Below, piece by piece: positions 35,664 through 49,400 of a stretch of 64,000 nucleotides of DNA. How positions within the stretch are numbered: the first letter of the stretch is position 1; the number at the start of each line of letters is the position of its first letter. Location of the stretch: assembly GCA_001683735.1 (NCBI GenBank), contig LUGG01000041.1:248001-312000 (forward strand), given 5' to 3'. Under the pieces are notes generated by a model. That model made no database searches and was not told the origin of the DNA. It saw only the letters and a program-made list of their open reading frames with translations. The DNA is from Grifola frondosa. Its lineage: Eukaryota; Basidiomycota; Agaricomycetes; Polyporales; Grifolaceae. The translations under genes and the position numbers were made by a program.

Positions 35664-37830
35664 GGAGAAATCGGAGACGGAATCGTGAAGGAGATCGTGA
35701 AGAGTAGAAGGGGGAGTGGCGGTGGCGACTCAGCACTTATGAGAGACGCGGGCAGCAAACTTGTCCCGGTCTGGAACTTTCGATAGCCGACCATTTCTCT
35801 CATTTTCTCTTTTGTCCTTTCCAGCATTCGGAACACATCCTGACTTCGAATCACACCCTTCCATTTCATGCACACCCTCTGCAACCGCGTAGATCTTTGC
35901 CGTCACCGACATAATTATATTCAGACGTTCGTTCAAACTCAAGTGCGCACAGAAGATCCACGGCTCTCGCTAAAATCGAACATCGTTCCTAATGCTAGCG
36001 ACAAAGTCAAATTATGCGTGATCACGATCACGATGTACACCACTCTAACGAACCCAGCTGCGTGCAGCGCAGCCAAGGAGATACGGAGGTATTAGTCTAT
36101 GCCTTGCACCAGTTACTTCATCTCCTGCGAGGTCCTCACGATGCAGTTCGTCGGCCGTGGGACTGCGAGAACGACAACTTGCCAAATCATGAGGGGATAG
36201 AGCGGTAATAATATCCGTACCCATTATAATATCTCCGATTTAGGGCAGGTCTCGCCCGACAGAAGATCTCATGCCGATCGCGGTGGCGCGTCAAGAAAGA
36301 TGGCCTGCACCAGGGCCTTCAACTCGCAATCGTGCAGTAACGGCAGCAGCGGCGCAGTATAGCCTTTGGTTGATGTAATACACACACACATACCTCGATC
36401 GTGGACATGGTGGGGTTTGGAATTGATGGCGATGGTTGATTCACGTTCATAGCGCCTGCAGTTGTTCCAACACCATCTTCTGTGTATTATCCAGCAAATT
36501 GAATAGCGGCTGCTATTCGAGTCTGCTCGCCAGTCACGCGGCAGCTAGAGCGGCTGAATTTCCCGGAAGAGGTTCGTCTCAAGTTACACCTTAACCCCAC
36601 ACGGTTGTCTGGGGCGACGTTCGTCTCGTACTTATCAGAACAATCTTGGGTAGAAGGATCTGAAGCCGCTCACCAAGGTTTAACCAGCTTCGAAGCCCAC
36701 ACACATGCATGCCCATGGGAGGCTGTTTCTTCATTGTTATCCAAAATCTCGAAGATTTCCAGCACAATCCGGTGATATCCAGGACCTTTCCACAAGTTTG
36801 GACATTTCTATCCGATTAGTATCATGGCCGAAAACCTGCGCTTAAGGCTGGCATCCATTTTGAATTAGTCACAGGTCGTCCCCTATCGTGATGATTCGGG
36901 GACGCGCGCCGATGCTGCTCAAGGCCGGAGGACTATTGCACTATGGCTCGTGCACTAGTGACCTAGCTTTCGAGGAAGAATAAGGCGCTCCATGGCATAG
37001 GCACTACATGTTCCGGACAGGATTGGTATGCGCAGCTAAGATTGAATAATTTATGGTTACAGTCACGATTGAGTAGCCCTGAGAAGGAGAACGGTCCATC
37101 AGAAGGTCTGCATAGTGCTATGATTTGCCGAGACACGTCGAGAACAAAGCGAGTGCTCACCTACGATGTACGTATTTATGGCGCATCATTGGCATAAATA
37201 ACATGCAATAGCAAACTTGAACCCCATTCCCTGTTTGCATAGGCCCTACTGCGGAGGTATCTTTCAAATACGCAGCTTCTCAGCACACTGCCCCAGCCAC
37301 ATGAATACCACCGTCGCTACTAGACGGGTCGAAAAAGAATGCGGCCGCATGGACCGACCAAAGAATTTGACTCGGACACACGACTGTCGCCTTTGGGATA
37401 TACGCTCAGAATCCGCCCTTTTTCTTGGGAACGGATACCCGAATCACACGCCTCCTTATCTCACAGGACGACATACCCCTTGCGTGCGGCCTAGCTCGAG
37501 ATCCAGGGTAGTCCAGACGAGATACCATGTCCATAGCTAGCGCTGTTGGCGGTTGCTGAAATATAAAGCACTCGACTCCGACCCAATGGCAGTGAAATTT
37601 GCTTTTGCGCTTGTTCTATCATACTACATAGCAAGCGGTTACAATAATTGAAAGCCGTCAGGAAGCACGTTCACAGCCCTGAGAGCAGGATAGACCAGGC
37701 TTTGAAAAGGTAGAGGAACAATAACAGACGAGATCCCAGACCCAATAGCAAGACAGAAAGCATCAGTCTAGAGAGCACGGTTCGCAGGCACAAGTTCGTC
37801 AGCTGAAGGGAGCCCGTGCCAGAACGCAAT
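35664..37830. other. 2.2 kb gene-poor region upstream of DOA1
   Basis: Lies between the DOA1 start and the HOP1 stop, both on the minus strand. It holds the DOA1 promoter and HOP1 3' UTR. ORFs of 60-107 codons on both strands (for example 37217-37540) have no recognisable motif. I saw no tRNA, transposase or repeat structure here. Confidence 0.4.
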
Positions 37831-40800
37831 TTAGTCGCCGAGATCAACCGCCGGTCCGATAGATATCTTGATCTTCTTCCCAGTCTTTGTCATATCCTGC
37901 TCAGACGTCCCACAGGCCTTGCGTTTCAGTCCAAAGTCAGCACTCCTGAGAGTATCGTGGCAGGCGGCAAGCTGCATGGTCTGAGGGTCTTCCTGCGTCT
38001 GAGATTCTGCTTGAGTCCCAGGTGCATAGTCGACATCGTTGTGTTCGGCGTCAAGGCGGCTTGTTGCTTGCACACCTAAAAGGGAGATCGGTTCTATCAC
38101 GTTCCTGCGGTGTTGCAGCCCATTAGTAAACTAAAAAAATGAGAGCATGGGTGTTTACGTCTCCATGTCCACATCTTCAGTGGATCTACTCTTGCGAGAC
38201 TTTCGTTGGGGTTTCTACAAAACGATCAATCTCAGAGAGGCGATGATCAAGGTATGACAATACAACGGACCAGATCTGAGAGTCCAAGCAAAGTCTTCTC
38301 AACCTCAGGGTCCGGATTGAAGTAATCCTGATAGAGTTTCCCATTCACAGACGCCCGCACGAAGACATATTTCGGTTTCTGTATGTTCTTGCGACGCTGA
38401 GATCCTCGCGCCTTGGAGTTTTTTCCTGTTTTGCGCCGGTGCGACCGAGTGGTAGTAGTCTCCAGGATACCAGTATCATCCGTTTCTTGGATCTCGAGAG
38501 CGATAAAACCTGAACGCCGGTATGCAGATACTGTAAGATGGGAAGCTCAGGCGAAGCTAGATGCTTACCTTCGATCTCCAGCCGTTTGAATAACTGACCA
38601 GCGACAGTTGTATCACAACCTGAGATCACAAACTTGAAAGGAGAAAACAGAATCTTAAGGACATGAAACTGACCGATTAGTTTCGTGAAGGCAGAGAGAC
38701 TGTCCGGGTTGTGAGTTTCAAAAAGTTTGATCGCCCGCCTGCCAAGTTGAAAATTTAGCACTGCATCGGCGACAATAATCTACCAGGATTGCACCTAAGA
38801 ATGGCAAGATCTCTAAACCTGGCAATCATCCTTGGGTACAGATCATGCACAACAATGAGATCCCAGTTCTGATCTGCCTTGACACGACAATCAAAACACG
38901 CGAAGACATCGGGAATGCGCTTGTCGCTAGTGGAATGGTAGCCCATGCACCTAATTATGCGCATATCGTTTAGATAGGCACGAGGAAATGGAGAGAGGCG
39001 TCTTACCATAGATGAAACCACTTCTCACATCCACTCTCACACATACATAAATCGCAATCTTCCACCTACATCACCGATTCCTAATTGGATGACGAATACA
39101 AAAGATAGCACACGACCCACCAGAACACCACAATCGCATTCGAGGTTGTCATCGCCATCTTTTGCGTCCTTCTTTCGCTCAATTGGCATCTCGGGCGGCA
39201 TGACTGGCATCGTGATATCTGTTCTACCCTTGATCGTTGAGAATGATTGTATAGAGCTTTCCGCGTTCGAATTTCCCGGTGTGATCTGTGTCTCCATATC
39301 TGTCGCAAACGCACACCAGTCAATACAGGCCCCGTAAGGAATAAGACGTTACACCAACCTAGCATCTCGGTGTCCTCATCGAGCGTGGCAGCACCATTCA
39401 TGATTATATCCTTGACGAACTGAGTATCGATGGTCTGTATTTGGCTGACGTCCGAGACAGACGCGAATGATTGCGGATCAAGGTCTGAAGGTGGTAGCGT
39501 GCATCCTATAGACTGTTGAGCTGACCCAAGATGAGCGCTCTGGCGTTTCGGAGTAGGAGTGTGCGGGGGCGAAGATGACCTAGAGGGTGTAGGGATAGGA
39601 GAATCGATGACCTGCGTATATTCCAGCTGTTGAGTTTGAGCCACTCGTTCCTTTGGCTGACAGGCAGTTTGAGCCTTTGATCTGACTGAAGTGTCAGCGT
39701 ATATCCGGGGTGAGAAGAGGAGAACTCACCAATTGCGCTATGCGCGTCGGAACGCTCTCGTGAGTCCCTGCATACAACGCCTCCAGATCATTGTGGTGTT
39801 TATCCACCTTCTGTTGTTGTTGTTGTTGTTGTTGTTGTTCTCTCAGTAGGGGTACAATATTCCCGGCATCGTCCCTTATACCGATTGGCGCAACATACTC
39901 CAGCACCGAATTCTTTACGCGCCAGCTGCCAACTGAAGAAGTTTGATGATGAGGCCGATCAAGAATAAGTAAGGACAATATACATACGATCTGCAAGATC
40001 AGTGTCGTCGTCGCCGTCCGCATCTTCGTCTCCTAGCACATTATCTGCGTCCCACACCACGCGGCGTTCGATGGCGTCCTGAAGTTGAGCTTCCACCTGT
40101 TGTGCGCGCATAGTTGCTTCTTCCGCAGGAGTCAGTGTAGGGGCCTGATGAGAGTTTCCGTTTGTCGTGCCCAGAAAAGGCGCATTGTTGTCTTCCGCTG
40201 AGGGTAGATAGCCTGCCACTGACGTTACCTGCACGCCGACCCCGTGATATCCAGTTTGGATGGAACCAATACTACATTTCTCCGGTACCTCCTCTTCGTC
40301 ATGCGTGGGTAAAGAACCACTTATCCCTCTCCACATCGCCCGCACGAAAATGAGGCGGCTCGTAATCGTCTGGAGTGTTATCACAGTAGAAAAGCTTGAA
40401 TGTAGCAAATCGACGCTCTAGGGAATAAGTAAATAAACTCCGACGTCAAGCACTTACGAAACTATAGCAACTCACTCGGCAACGCGTCCATCTGCGTTGT
40501 GGCTTGGATGAGATTCTTGATTAGAGTCTAGGCGACGACCGTGGTCTAGACTCGCAAACTTGAGATCACGATCGACGCACCTTCAAACTTCGCTTAACCT
40601 CTCCGAGAGTAGGCACTTGCCCTTCGTAGCATTGGATAACAGGTTGTTGGGTTTCCTAGCACCAGAAAGTGAGAGCTTCATTAGATCCTCGCCTAGCGTC
40701 ATGACAGGTATGACCGTGTCGGTCCCTGAGACTTTGCAATACTGGAAAGTCAAGTTAAATTTAAGTTATGTTCTGTGTGGGCGGGTATTAACAGAGCGTA

Positions 40801-41560
40801 CATTGAAATTAAATGTATAGCTTCAACAATGCTGGTCGAGAGATTAATGAGTAATTTCACCCCAGGGACTGAATATATGCATGCCTACTTGTTTGGATCT
40901 TGGTTGTCCTTGATACGTGTGTCATTTCGGACTTTCTCAGCGATTGGGTTTGTGAAAAGGCAACTTACAAGGTATATCGCGAATACGAAGCTACGTAGGT
41001 ATTGTTTCTGCAGCGCATCAAATATACCATTTTCCTGAAATGCGATATTATGATCCAGACTGCGATAATAGAAAACATTCACGTACGAGAAAGTCTAGAA
41101 GCTTATCAGCCTCCTCTGTGAATCCACGAGTGACAGTCATGATCTTGAAACCGCTGACATTACGCCGTCCATCATTCGACCCAAAAGAGCCATCGGACTG
41201 AGATGGTTGTGATGATAGCGACTCAGGGCTTGATGAGGTAGTAGCCTACAATGAAGTATGTCAATAGTTGGATGTTTCACGGGATAATGACAAGTGAGTA
41301 CAAATTTCAGAGAAGTTGTCTGAGGGAAGCAAATTCCTGATATTTATTGATACATGAATAAAGTGCATACTTCTGAGCGCATATATGGATGAATACCTTA
41401 GATATGTGATGCAGCCGAGCCCCGCCTTGAGAAGTGTCTGTATAGATTGCAGACTTTGCTGGGAAGTTATGCAGCCTTCCCAACTATTAGCACTGCATTC
41501 GCAGTCAAAGTGGCTTATAAAAACCTGGTTTTGTTCCGTTCTAGCAATTTGTGCTTGCAT
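37831..41560 (-). CDS. HOP1: Hop1-like HORMA-domain meiotic chromosome axis protein
   Basis: Meiosis-specific axis protein controlling double-strand-break formation and interhomolog recombination. It starts at 41560 with a tiny first exon (MQAQIARTEQNQ). The HORMA domain begins QSLQSIQTLLKAGLGCITYLR and NLLPSDNFSE, then VSGFKIMTVTRGFTEEADKLLDFLE, GIFDALQKQYLRSFVFAIYL and a VEAYTFNF-type strand. After a Gln-rich stretch and a long linker comes a Cys/His cluster (CDLCMCESGCEKWFHLWCMGYHS, then FACFDCRV). The following segment DLYPRMIARFRDLAIL, RRAIKLFETHNPDSLSAFTKLIG and GCDTTVAGQLFKRLEIEG resembles the PHD/winged-helix chromatin-binding region of Hop1. The C-terminus is basic (KKIKISIGPAVDLGD). 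One base appears missing near 40819 (VEAY/TFNF). Confidence 0.9.
39811..39840. repeat. GTT/CAA trinucleotide microsatellite encoding poly-Gln in HOP1
   Basis: About nine uninterrupted GTT units on the + strand, reading as CAA (Gln) codons in the HOP1 frame (nine Gln in a row, followed by KVDKH). It sits in the linker between the HORMA and PHD-like regions. Confidence 0.85.
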
Positions 41561-41687
41561 AACTGATTGAGAAACTGAGAACGAGGAGATGGAGGTCAGA
41601 ACGCGTTCGAGCGGAGTTTAAAGTACACCGACGCGTCAAGACGCGTCTGCTCACATGGTACTACGACACCGATGATCACATTCAGCT
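41561..41687. promoter_or_regulatory. 127-bp divergent HOP1/TRS23 promoter with three ACGCGT boxes
   Basis: The palindromic hexamer ACGCGT (MluI cell-cycle box, the MBF/DSC1 site in yeasts) occurs at 41601-41606, 41631-41636 and 41641-41646. The last two form ACGCGTCAAGACGCGTC. This is a tight cluster between two divergent start codons. By analogy with yeasts it may give G1/S or premeiotic S-phase expression to HOP1; that is inference. Confidence 0.6.
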
Positions 41688-42252
41688 ATGGCCATTTCGG
41701 GCTCTGGGTACTTGATCTTTTTCTCAGCTTGTCATAGGAATCGCTTACTCAAAAGCTCGTATTTTAGGTGATTAACAAGGCTGGGGGGCTAGTTTACCAA
41801 CGAAATGTCGGAGGTAGTCACTCTCCATTTTACACGGACAATTGCTCATAGATACCGACAGATGGGCTCCCTAATCTGACCTCCAACGAATATCTTGTCC
41901 TTGCGGAACGCTTCACGGTATTCATGCCATTACGAGTCGGCTCTCGCCCACTGGCTCCAGCTCGGCGCGCATGTCATATCAGGAGAGACGTTCAAGATGA
42001 CCATCTTGCTGACGGCGACTGGTACGTTGAATGGTAGCTCTTTCATGCATACGCTGACTTTACGAGACATTTTTTATCTTCAGGTACGAAGTTCGTGCTA
42101 CTCACGTCTCTGGTTGAACCGACTGCGGAATCAGTCCTGCAGAAGGTGTACGAGGTGTACGCTGATGCAGTCATGAAGAATCCCTTCCACACGCCCGAGA
42201 TGCCGATCGGAGTGAAGGGTTTGATACTCGCATTACTGCGTTACTTGTATGA
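41688..42252 (+). CDS. TRS23: TRAPP subunit Trs23/TRAPPC4 (sybindin-like), frame broken
   Basis: Longin-fold core subunit of the TRAPP complexes that activate Ypt1/Rab1 in ER-Golgi traffic. Exon 1 is the seven-codon start MAIFGLW (41688), then VINKAGGLVYQRNVGG, DGLPNLTSNEYLVLA, TLHGIHAITSRLSPTGSSS, GAHVISGETFKMTILLTATGTKFVLLT and VLQKVYEVYADAVMKNPFHTPEMPIGVKG, ending FDTRITALLV at 42252. These blocks are collinear with the family but sit in different frames. One base is lacking at TTT 41695-41697, GG 41905-41906, GG 41964-41965 and GGG 42217-42219. Two introns are needed. Since the family is essential in yeast, sequence error is favoured over a pseudogene. Confidence 0.8.
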
Positions 42253-42536
42253 AGGTGACATGTTACTTGCTTCCTATGTGATGTTCTCGAAGTAGAAAAT
42301 ATAGATATACCCACATCATATCAGCGAACGAAGTTCATATGCTTTAATACATGCGTACGATTGGAGTGTGCATATATCTGTACGATTTGACTTAAAGTGG
42401 ATATTCAAGGTAAGGTCAAACGTTGGAATCAGCGGCAAGCTTCTGCTCGTGTTCGTGCTGAGCGCTGAGACCGTTCCTTTCTTTCCTCCCATCACGCTAT
42501 CCCGCATCTGCCTTTCATCAGTGCAGGCCGCGCACA

Positions 42537-43617
42537 ATGCCCAGGAAGATTACTGCGAGTGAGTCTCGGGCTGCAATTCGATTCTCTGATGCTCGGAATG
42601 ACGTCCTTCACCCTTCAGCGTCCACGGCGAGGACTGTGGCTCAGAAACGTCCAGCCGCCACTGCGCGTGCCCAGCCTTCGGTAGCGTTTAAAGTATCTCG
42701 GACCGCCAAGACGATATTGAGAACGACGTTGACGATGGTCAGAACGGCGACGAGGAGAAGTATATAGCCATGCTATTACTCCTTCTGAGGCAGTCTGAAC
42801 AAGTCGTCCTGATCACAGTATGATGGAAATGATCACTATCCTACAGGAGTTCCAGAGTGCGCTCAACTTGTACATATTCCCGCGATCACCGTCTCACTCT
42901 CACTGTCATATTCTTTCACGTAGAGCGCAAGGCGACGGCGCTCAACGCGTTCAGCCGGATTCCAAAACAAAGGCCGCTCTGTTCTCCGAGGCGCGTAAGG
43001 AAGGAGACACAATCATGCGCGATGGTCTTGCATGATGTCTGGTTAAGCTTTCACTGTATCGCCGTACCATTATTGATATTTCCAATAGTGACCAGGCACG
43101 CGCGAAGATCGTCGAGCTGAAGGCCCAAGAGATATCTCATGAACCATCTGCAAACACTCACAATGTTATGGAAGTCTCACGATGTATACCTCTTACTCTT
43201 GATAGACTCACCTCCTCAGGTGTATGTGCACTCTGACATACCTCTCGCTAGGACTGTGTTCGGACACTTCTCGGGCACTACCCGGCTCTTGTCGAAGACC
43301 TCTCCCATCGCCGTGCGAATCAAATCAATGAAGCCAGCGCTATGTGTAAGTTCCATGTCCTATTTATGCGCATACATTCAATCCACCGCACTTGGTGTGC
43401 CGACCCCGTAGTGGAGTCGCATGTCGCCGAACGCCGTCATTCGCGCCGACGGCTTATAAAGAACGCGCAAGCACGGATGGACGAGAACCTGGAACACCAG
43501 AAGGTGCGTTCGCGTGTGCGGTTGCAACCTGATGCGTTCACATATATGCGCCTCGAGCAGATCGCCGCGGATGCTACTGCCCTCATCAAACATTACAAGG
43601 CACTGTTGCTCTCCTGA
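42537..43617 (+). CDS. Unidentified charged protein with helical C-terminus
   Basis: I do not recognise the family. The likely start is at 42537 (MPRKITA), followed after a probable intron by a basic Ala/Thr-rich stretch (QKRPAATARAQPSVA) and an acidic one (DDIENDVDDGQNGDEEK). Further coding-like blocks are YIAMLLLLRQSEQVV, QPDSKTKAALFSEARKEGDT, SLYRRTIIDISNSDQARAKIVELKAQEIS, YPALVEDLSHRRANQINEASAM and a final helical segment KNAQARMDENLEHQKVR and YMRLEQIAADATALIKHYKALLLS. The blocks lie in different frames, so introns and missing bases both seem involved. The charged, coiled-coil-like make-up resembles kinetochore or chromatin proteins only in general character. It is in tandem with TRS23 and convergent with the cyclase gene. 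Confidence 0.4.
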
Positions 43618-43967
43618 ATGGCTCTAGTTCTCAAGCTTACTCTGTTCAACTGGTCTGCCTTACTTGCATTCTGCTCCGAAAATCTTACGCTTGGTGATTG
43701 TGGACCTCCTGGGCAATGTCTTTTCTGCTTTCTTGGCCACCTTCCCTGCATTTCTTCATATCCCACGCTGTTTCATGTCTACCCAAACTAATACACGTGG
43801 CCAACTTTCGTCGTTGAACGAAATTTGCTTTCTGATGAGAATACAAGGTATACTATTCCACAATTGACAGTTCAAAATAGCCTGGTAATATTGCGCTGCT
43901 CGAAAAATGTCGTGTCAGACGCCTACTAAGCCAACATCAGCATTGAAAATTATAAGCCCGAAGTTGC
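43618..43967. other. Convergent intergenic region, unknown gene / glutaminyl cyclase
   Basis: 350 bp between convergent stops. Nothing recognised. Confidence 0.4.
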
Positions 43968-45332
<1,365 letters not shown>

Positions 45333-46424
45333 TGAGTAAGGAGTTAACTGGAGTTAAGCTTCCGTTCGGATGTGGCAACCGCGCCGCAATCTGCCGCAAT
45401 GAACCGATCGGCGATCGCCGAAAGCTAAGCTAAGCCAGGCTGGGTATGTCCTGTTGTTCGCAACCCACTAGGTTGGGAATCCGTGGTTCTGGTCTGCCAC
45501 TGATAGTCACTGTAATCGTTATTGCGCCATAGCATCCTCAGATGATACACTCTGCGTTCTCACTAGTGCACAGCTCTTCCATGACTGGTGCTGAGGTCAG
45601 CGCATTTACAGACACAGTGGCCTTCAAGTAATCAGGTGCATATAAGTATTCTGTTCCGTTTCTTAATCACTGCTACAAAGAGATGCTAGTATTTTATCCT
45701 TATCGTCAGTAACTCTGATAGGAGTTCCAGTCGCCGAAGGGATGTGAGAGGTGTCAAGGTAAGCGCATTGAGTATATTGAATGACATGGGAAAAACCGTA
45801 TGAGATGCGCAATCTTAAGAGCGGAAATAGTCAAGGCCTCCGCCTAATCTGCCACAACCTCAGGGTACACTTGCTGCTGTGAAAGATGGTGCGTGAAATG
45901 GTCTTTCATGAGTAATTCGGAAGCACTTTCAAGCATAGATATGATTTTGGATAGGCACAGTGATGGATTCTTGTACTTCTGTAACCACACACTGTTTGGG
46001 GTCAGGTCCTGGCACAATTTTGCTCACGCACCTGAAGAGTCGAATACTTTGCGTGGTTCTCTGGATCGAAGCTTACTGGATGACTCTACCAAGACTATAC
46101 CTTGAGGTCCGCAGCAAGAAGAATACAACAAACTTGGGAAACCAGGCGCTGGTGTCAATGGGTACGCTACTCGATTTGGAAGGTAAGTACGATACAGTGT
46201 GGGAGAATCGCTATATTCACGGAAACATGATGCTACTTCTGTTCCCGCTAATAATGCTATCACGACATCCTATCCACTGGATTGGCGATAAGGTCGAGCT
46301 CATACGAGAGCCATGTGCTTCACACCACCATAGCTTGGATCATGACGCCTTCCAGTCTTCATAAAAATCCCACCGTCTCGTCACTGTTATTCCAGAGTTC
46401 TCCCACCCTCTCTCATCCTCGAAC
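45333..46424. promoter_or_regulatory. 1.1 kb divergent region, glutaminyl cyclase / OPT copy 2
   Basis: Separates two divergent genes and should carry both promoters. Short ORFs here (for example 45960-46364) lack recognisable motifs. ATAAAAATCCC near 46362 is a TATA-like element about 60 bp upstream of the OPT ATG. Confidence 0.35.
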
Positions 46425-49400
46425 ATGGCCGACAAGGTCCCCAGCTGCAAATCGATGACAACGAGAAACATCTTTCCGATGAAGACTCTATCGAGAAAAA
46501 GGCTGGCGACACTGTCGAATCCATTGATGACGCACAAATGAGCAAAGAGGTAGAGGAGTTTGAAGAACGTCTCCAGAATGACGAGGCCAGTGAGCCAGAG
46601 TATCTTGTACAAGAAGCATACGAAGTTGCAGTGAAGGTACTCTTCCTTTCTGACAGTATTATTTGTTGCCGCTCAACACGCATAGGTCTTATCAACTCGT
46701 GACAACCAGAGCTGCGATCTATTACCTTCAGGACGATAGTTCTCGGTCTTGGCTTTTCTGCGTTTGGAGCGTATGTCCACTGCAATGTGTCTGCGATAGA
46801 ACTGTCCCCTAATTATTCCGATCAACAGCGTTCTGGCACAGATCTATTATTCAAGCCGCAAACACTCTCTGTATCCACATTGTTCTTGCTTATCCTATCT
46901 TATTGGTTTGGAAATGGAATGCACATGATTCTCTTCGTCGGTTCTGGCGGTTCTTATGGTCTTTCTCCACAGTTCGTGATTCTTTACCTCGGTCTGCTTC
47001 CTTTGCCGACCATCTCTTCATAGTCAAAGAACATGTTGCGATTATTATCATGTCATCTACTGCGGCTACTTCAGCCACTTATCCAGGTTATATCCGTGCA
47101 GGACCGTACGTTGATCATTCTACCCTCCAAACACTACCTCTGATCACATGAACATCATGTAGTATACTACAACAACCAGATGGTGAGTTCGAGCCAACCG
47201 CGTGACAACCACTTGCTTCACCATTCATTTTTAGAACGGCGGGCTCGCTATCTTTACTCTGATCGGCTCGCAGTTGCTTGGTTATGGCTATGCTGGATTG
47301 TTGCAAGACATCCTTGTCAAGCCTACCAAGTGCTTCTGGCCCACTACCAGTAAGCTCCTCATATTTATCATACGACTCGCCCTCTTATGCGCAATGATAT
47401 TTTAGTCTCCACTGCCAACCTCTTTCAGGCACTTCACTACGATAATCAGATGACCTCGAAGCGTGTTCGCTTGTTCTGGACTGTCTTCTCCGTGATGTTC
47501 GTCTGGGAGATAATACCGCAGTGTATGTTTCCAGCTCTGATTGTGCGCGGACTTTCATCTTGGTTGTGTTAACACAACGTTCAACCTACAGGGATCTTCC
47601 CTCTCCTGACCGGTATCTCGATATTCTGTCTGGCTAATAACAGCAGTCCTGTGTTCCGGAATATCTTTGGCGGCGCGGCACAGCACATGAGGGAATGGGT
47701 TTACTCTCATGGTGCTTCGACTGGAACCTGATTGGAAGCGCGTGCCTGTATAGCCCCATTTGGCTGCAAATAAATCAAGATATTGGTATCTTCTTCACCT
47801 ACATCTTGATGGCCGGCGTGTATTACGGAAACCTTTGGAGGGCGAAGGACTTCCCGTTCATGAGTCAAGCTATCTTTGTGAGTCCCTAGGCATTGTGCGC
47901 GACTTAATGATGTCTGATCTTCTGATCTCTTTGTAGGCCGAGGACGGATCACAGTACAACCAGACTGCGCTCTTAACCAATGGCAAATTTGACCCCGTCA
48001 AGTATGAACAACTTGGTGTAAGTGTCTCGCATAGTCACACCGAAATACAAAGCCTGACATACATGTATACCTCTAGCCAGCTTTCTTCTCTGCAACCAAC
48101 GCCCTCTATCTTCATTACCTCGAACTTGTCGCTTGGCGCGACCGTTACCCATGTCTTCTTCTGGAATTGGCAAGATCTTAAGCCCTTCATCTTGTCGCTC
48201 AACCCTGGAACAAGACTCCTCAAATTGTTCACGACGTGGTAATCATTTTGTCATCTGCACGATGTCTGAGTCCACTATGTGCTCATTGTTACTTGCGGTA
48301 ATCCAGCATTACGAGAAGATGAAGATGTACAAGCAGATCCCGCGCTGGTGGTACCTCCTAGTACTCGTCGGCGCGTATGCCATTGCACAAGCGACGAACT
48401 ACGGGGGCACTCGGTCTTCCATGGTGGGCGCTCACGGTGCTGCTCATCATCTCGTTCACGCTCTGCTCGCTCTTCGCCACCCTTGCGGCGACGATCGGAT
48501 TCTTCGAATTCAACTCGTCCGCGAACGGGTTCTTCCAGATGATCACCGCGTACCTCGTCCCTGGGGAGCCAGTCGCGAACATGTATGGGGCGCTGTACGG
48601 CCAACACCCCATGTCTCAGGCTATTGCGATGCTCGGGGATCTGAAGCTTGGTCAGTATGTGAAGTTGGCACCGAGAGTGACGTTCTCGATGCAGATTCTG
48701 GGGACAGTCGTTGGCGCTATCTTGAATTGTGAGTGGGGCTGCAACTTATGTGGGGCTGCATTACTCACGGCGGCCAGACATTATGATGGTGTCGATCATC
48801 GATGCGAACAGGGTTGGTATGTCTTGCCGCAACTCTGTCTTCAGCGTTCGAGCGGCTCACGATCTACTCGGTGCATAGCTCTTCTGTCCATATCTGGAAC
48901 TCGTCTCTGGTCTGGTCAGAACGCACAGGGTTATAACTGTATGTTTGCGTGATTTATTCGCGAAGCCCACTGCTCATGTGGATGACGACCATCAGCAAAT
49001 GCTATATCGTGGGGTGGTCTCGCTCCTCAGATGTTCGGCGCACACTCCATCTACCACATGGTCCCCATATCCCTCGCTATCGGCGTCTTCCTTCCCCTTC
49101 CCTTTATCGCTGCAGTGAGTCACCTTTTTAGACGTCTTGGAGCATGTTCTGATTCTAGGTACAGTGGTATATTTGGCCAAAGGCTGGTTTCGAGAACTTC
49201 AACACTGCCATAATCATGCAGGTGTGCACATCGTCCTCGGGATCATATAATCCAAACTAACGTTTATGTCGTTGGCAGTACTCGTGCTTCCTCAGTGTCG
49301 GGATTAACACCTCCGTCAATCCGTCTATGGTTCTCGGTATCTTCTCGCAGTGGTGGGTGCGTACGCGGTACCCGCGCTGGTTCACGAAGTACAAGTATGC

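Noticed and set aside
35664..37830. tRNA or transposon relic in the gene-poor stretch
   Set aside because: I found no cloverleaf with a plausible B-box, no terminal inverted repeats and no transposase or reverse-transcriptase motif.
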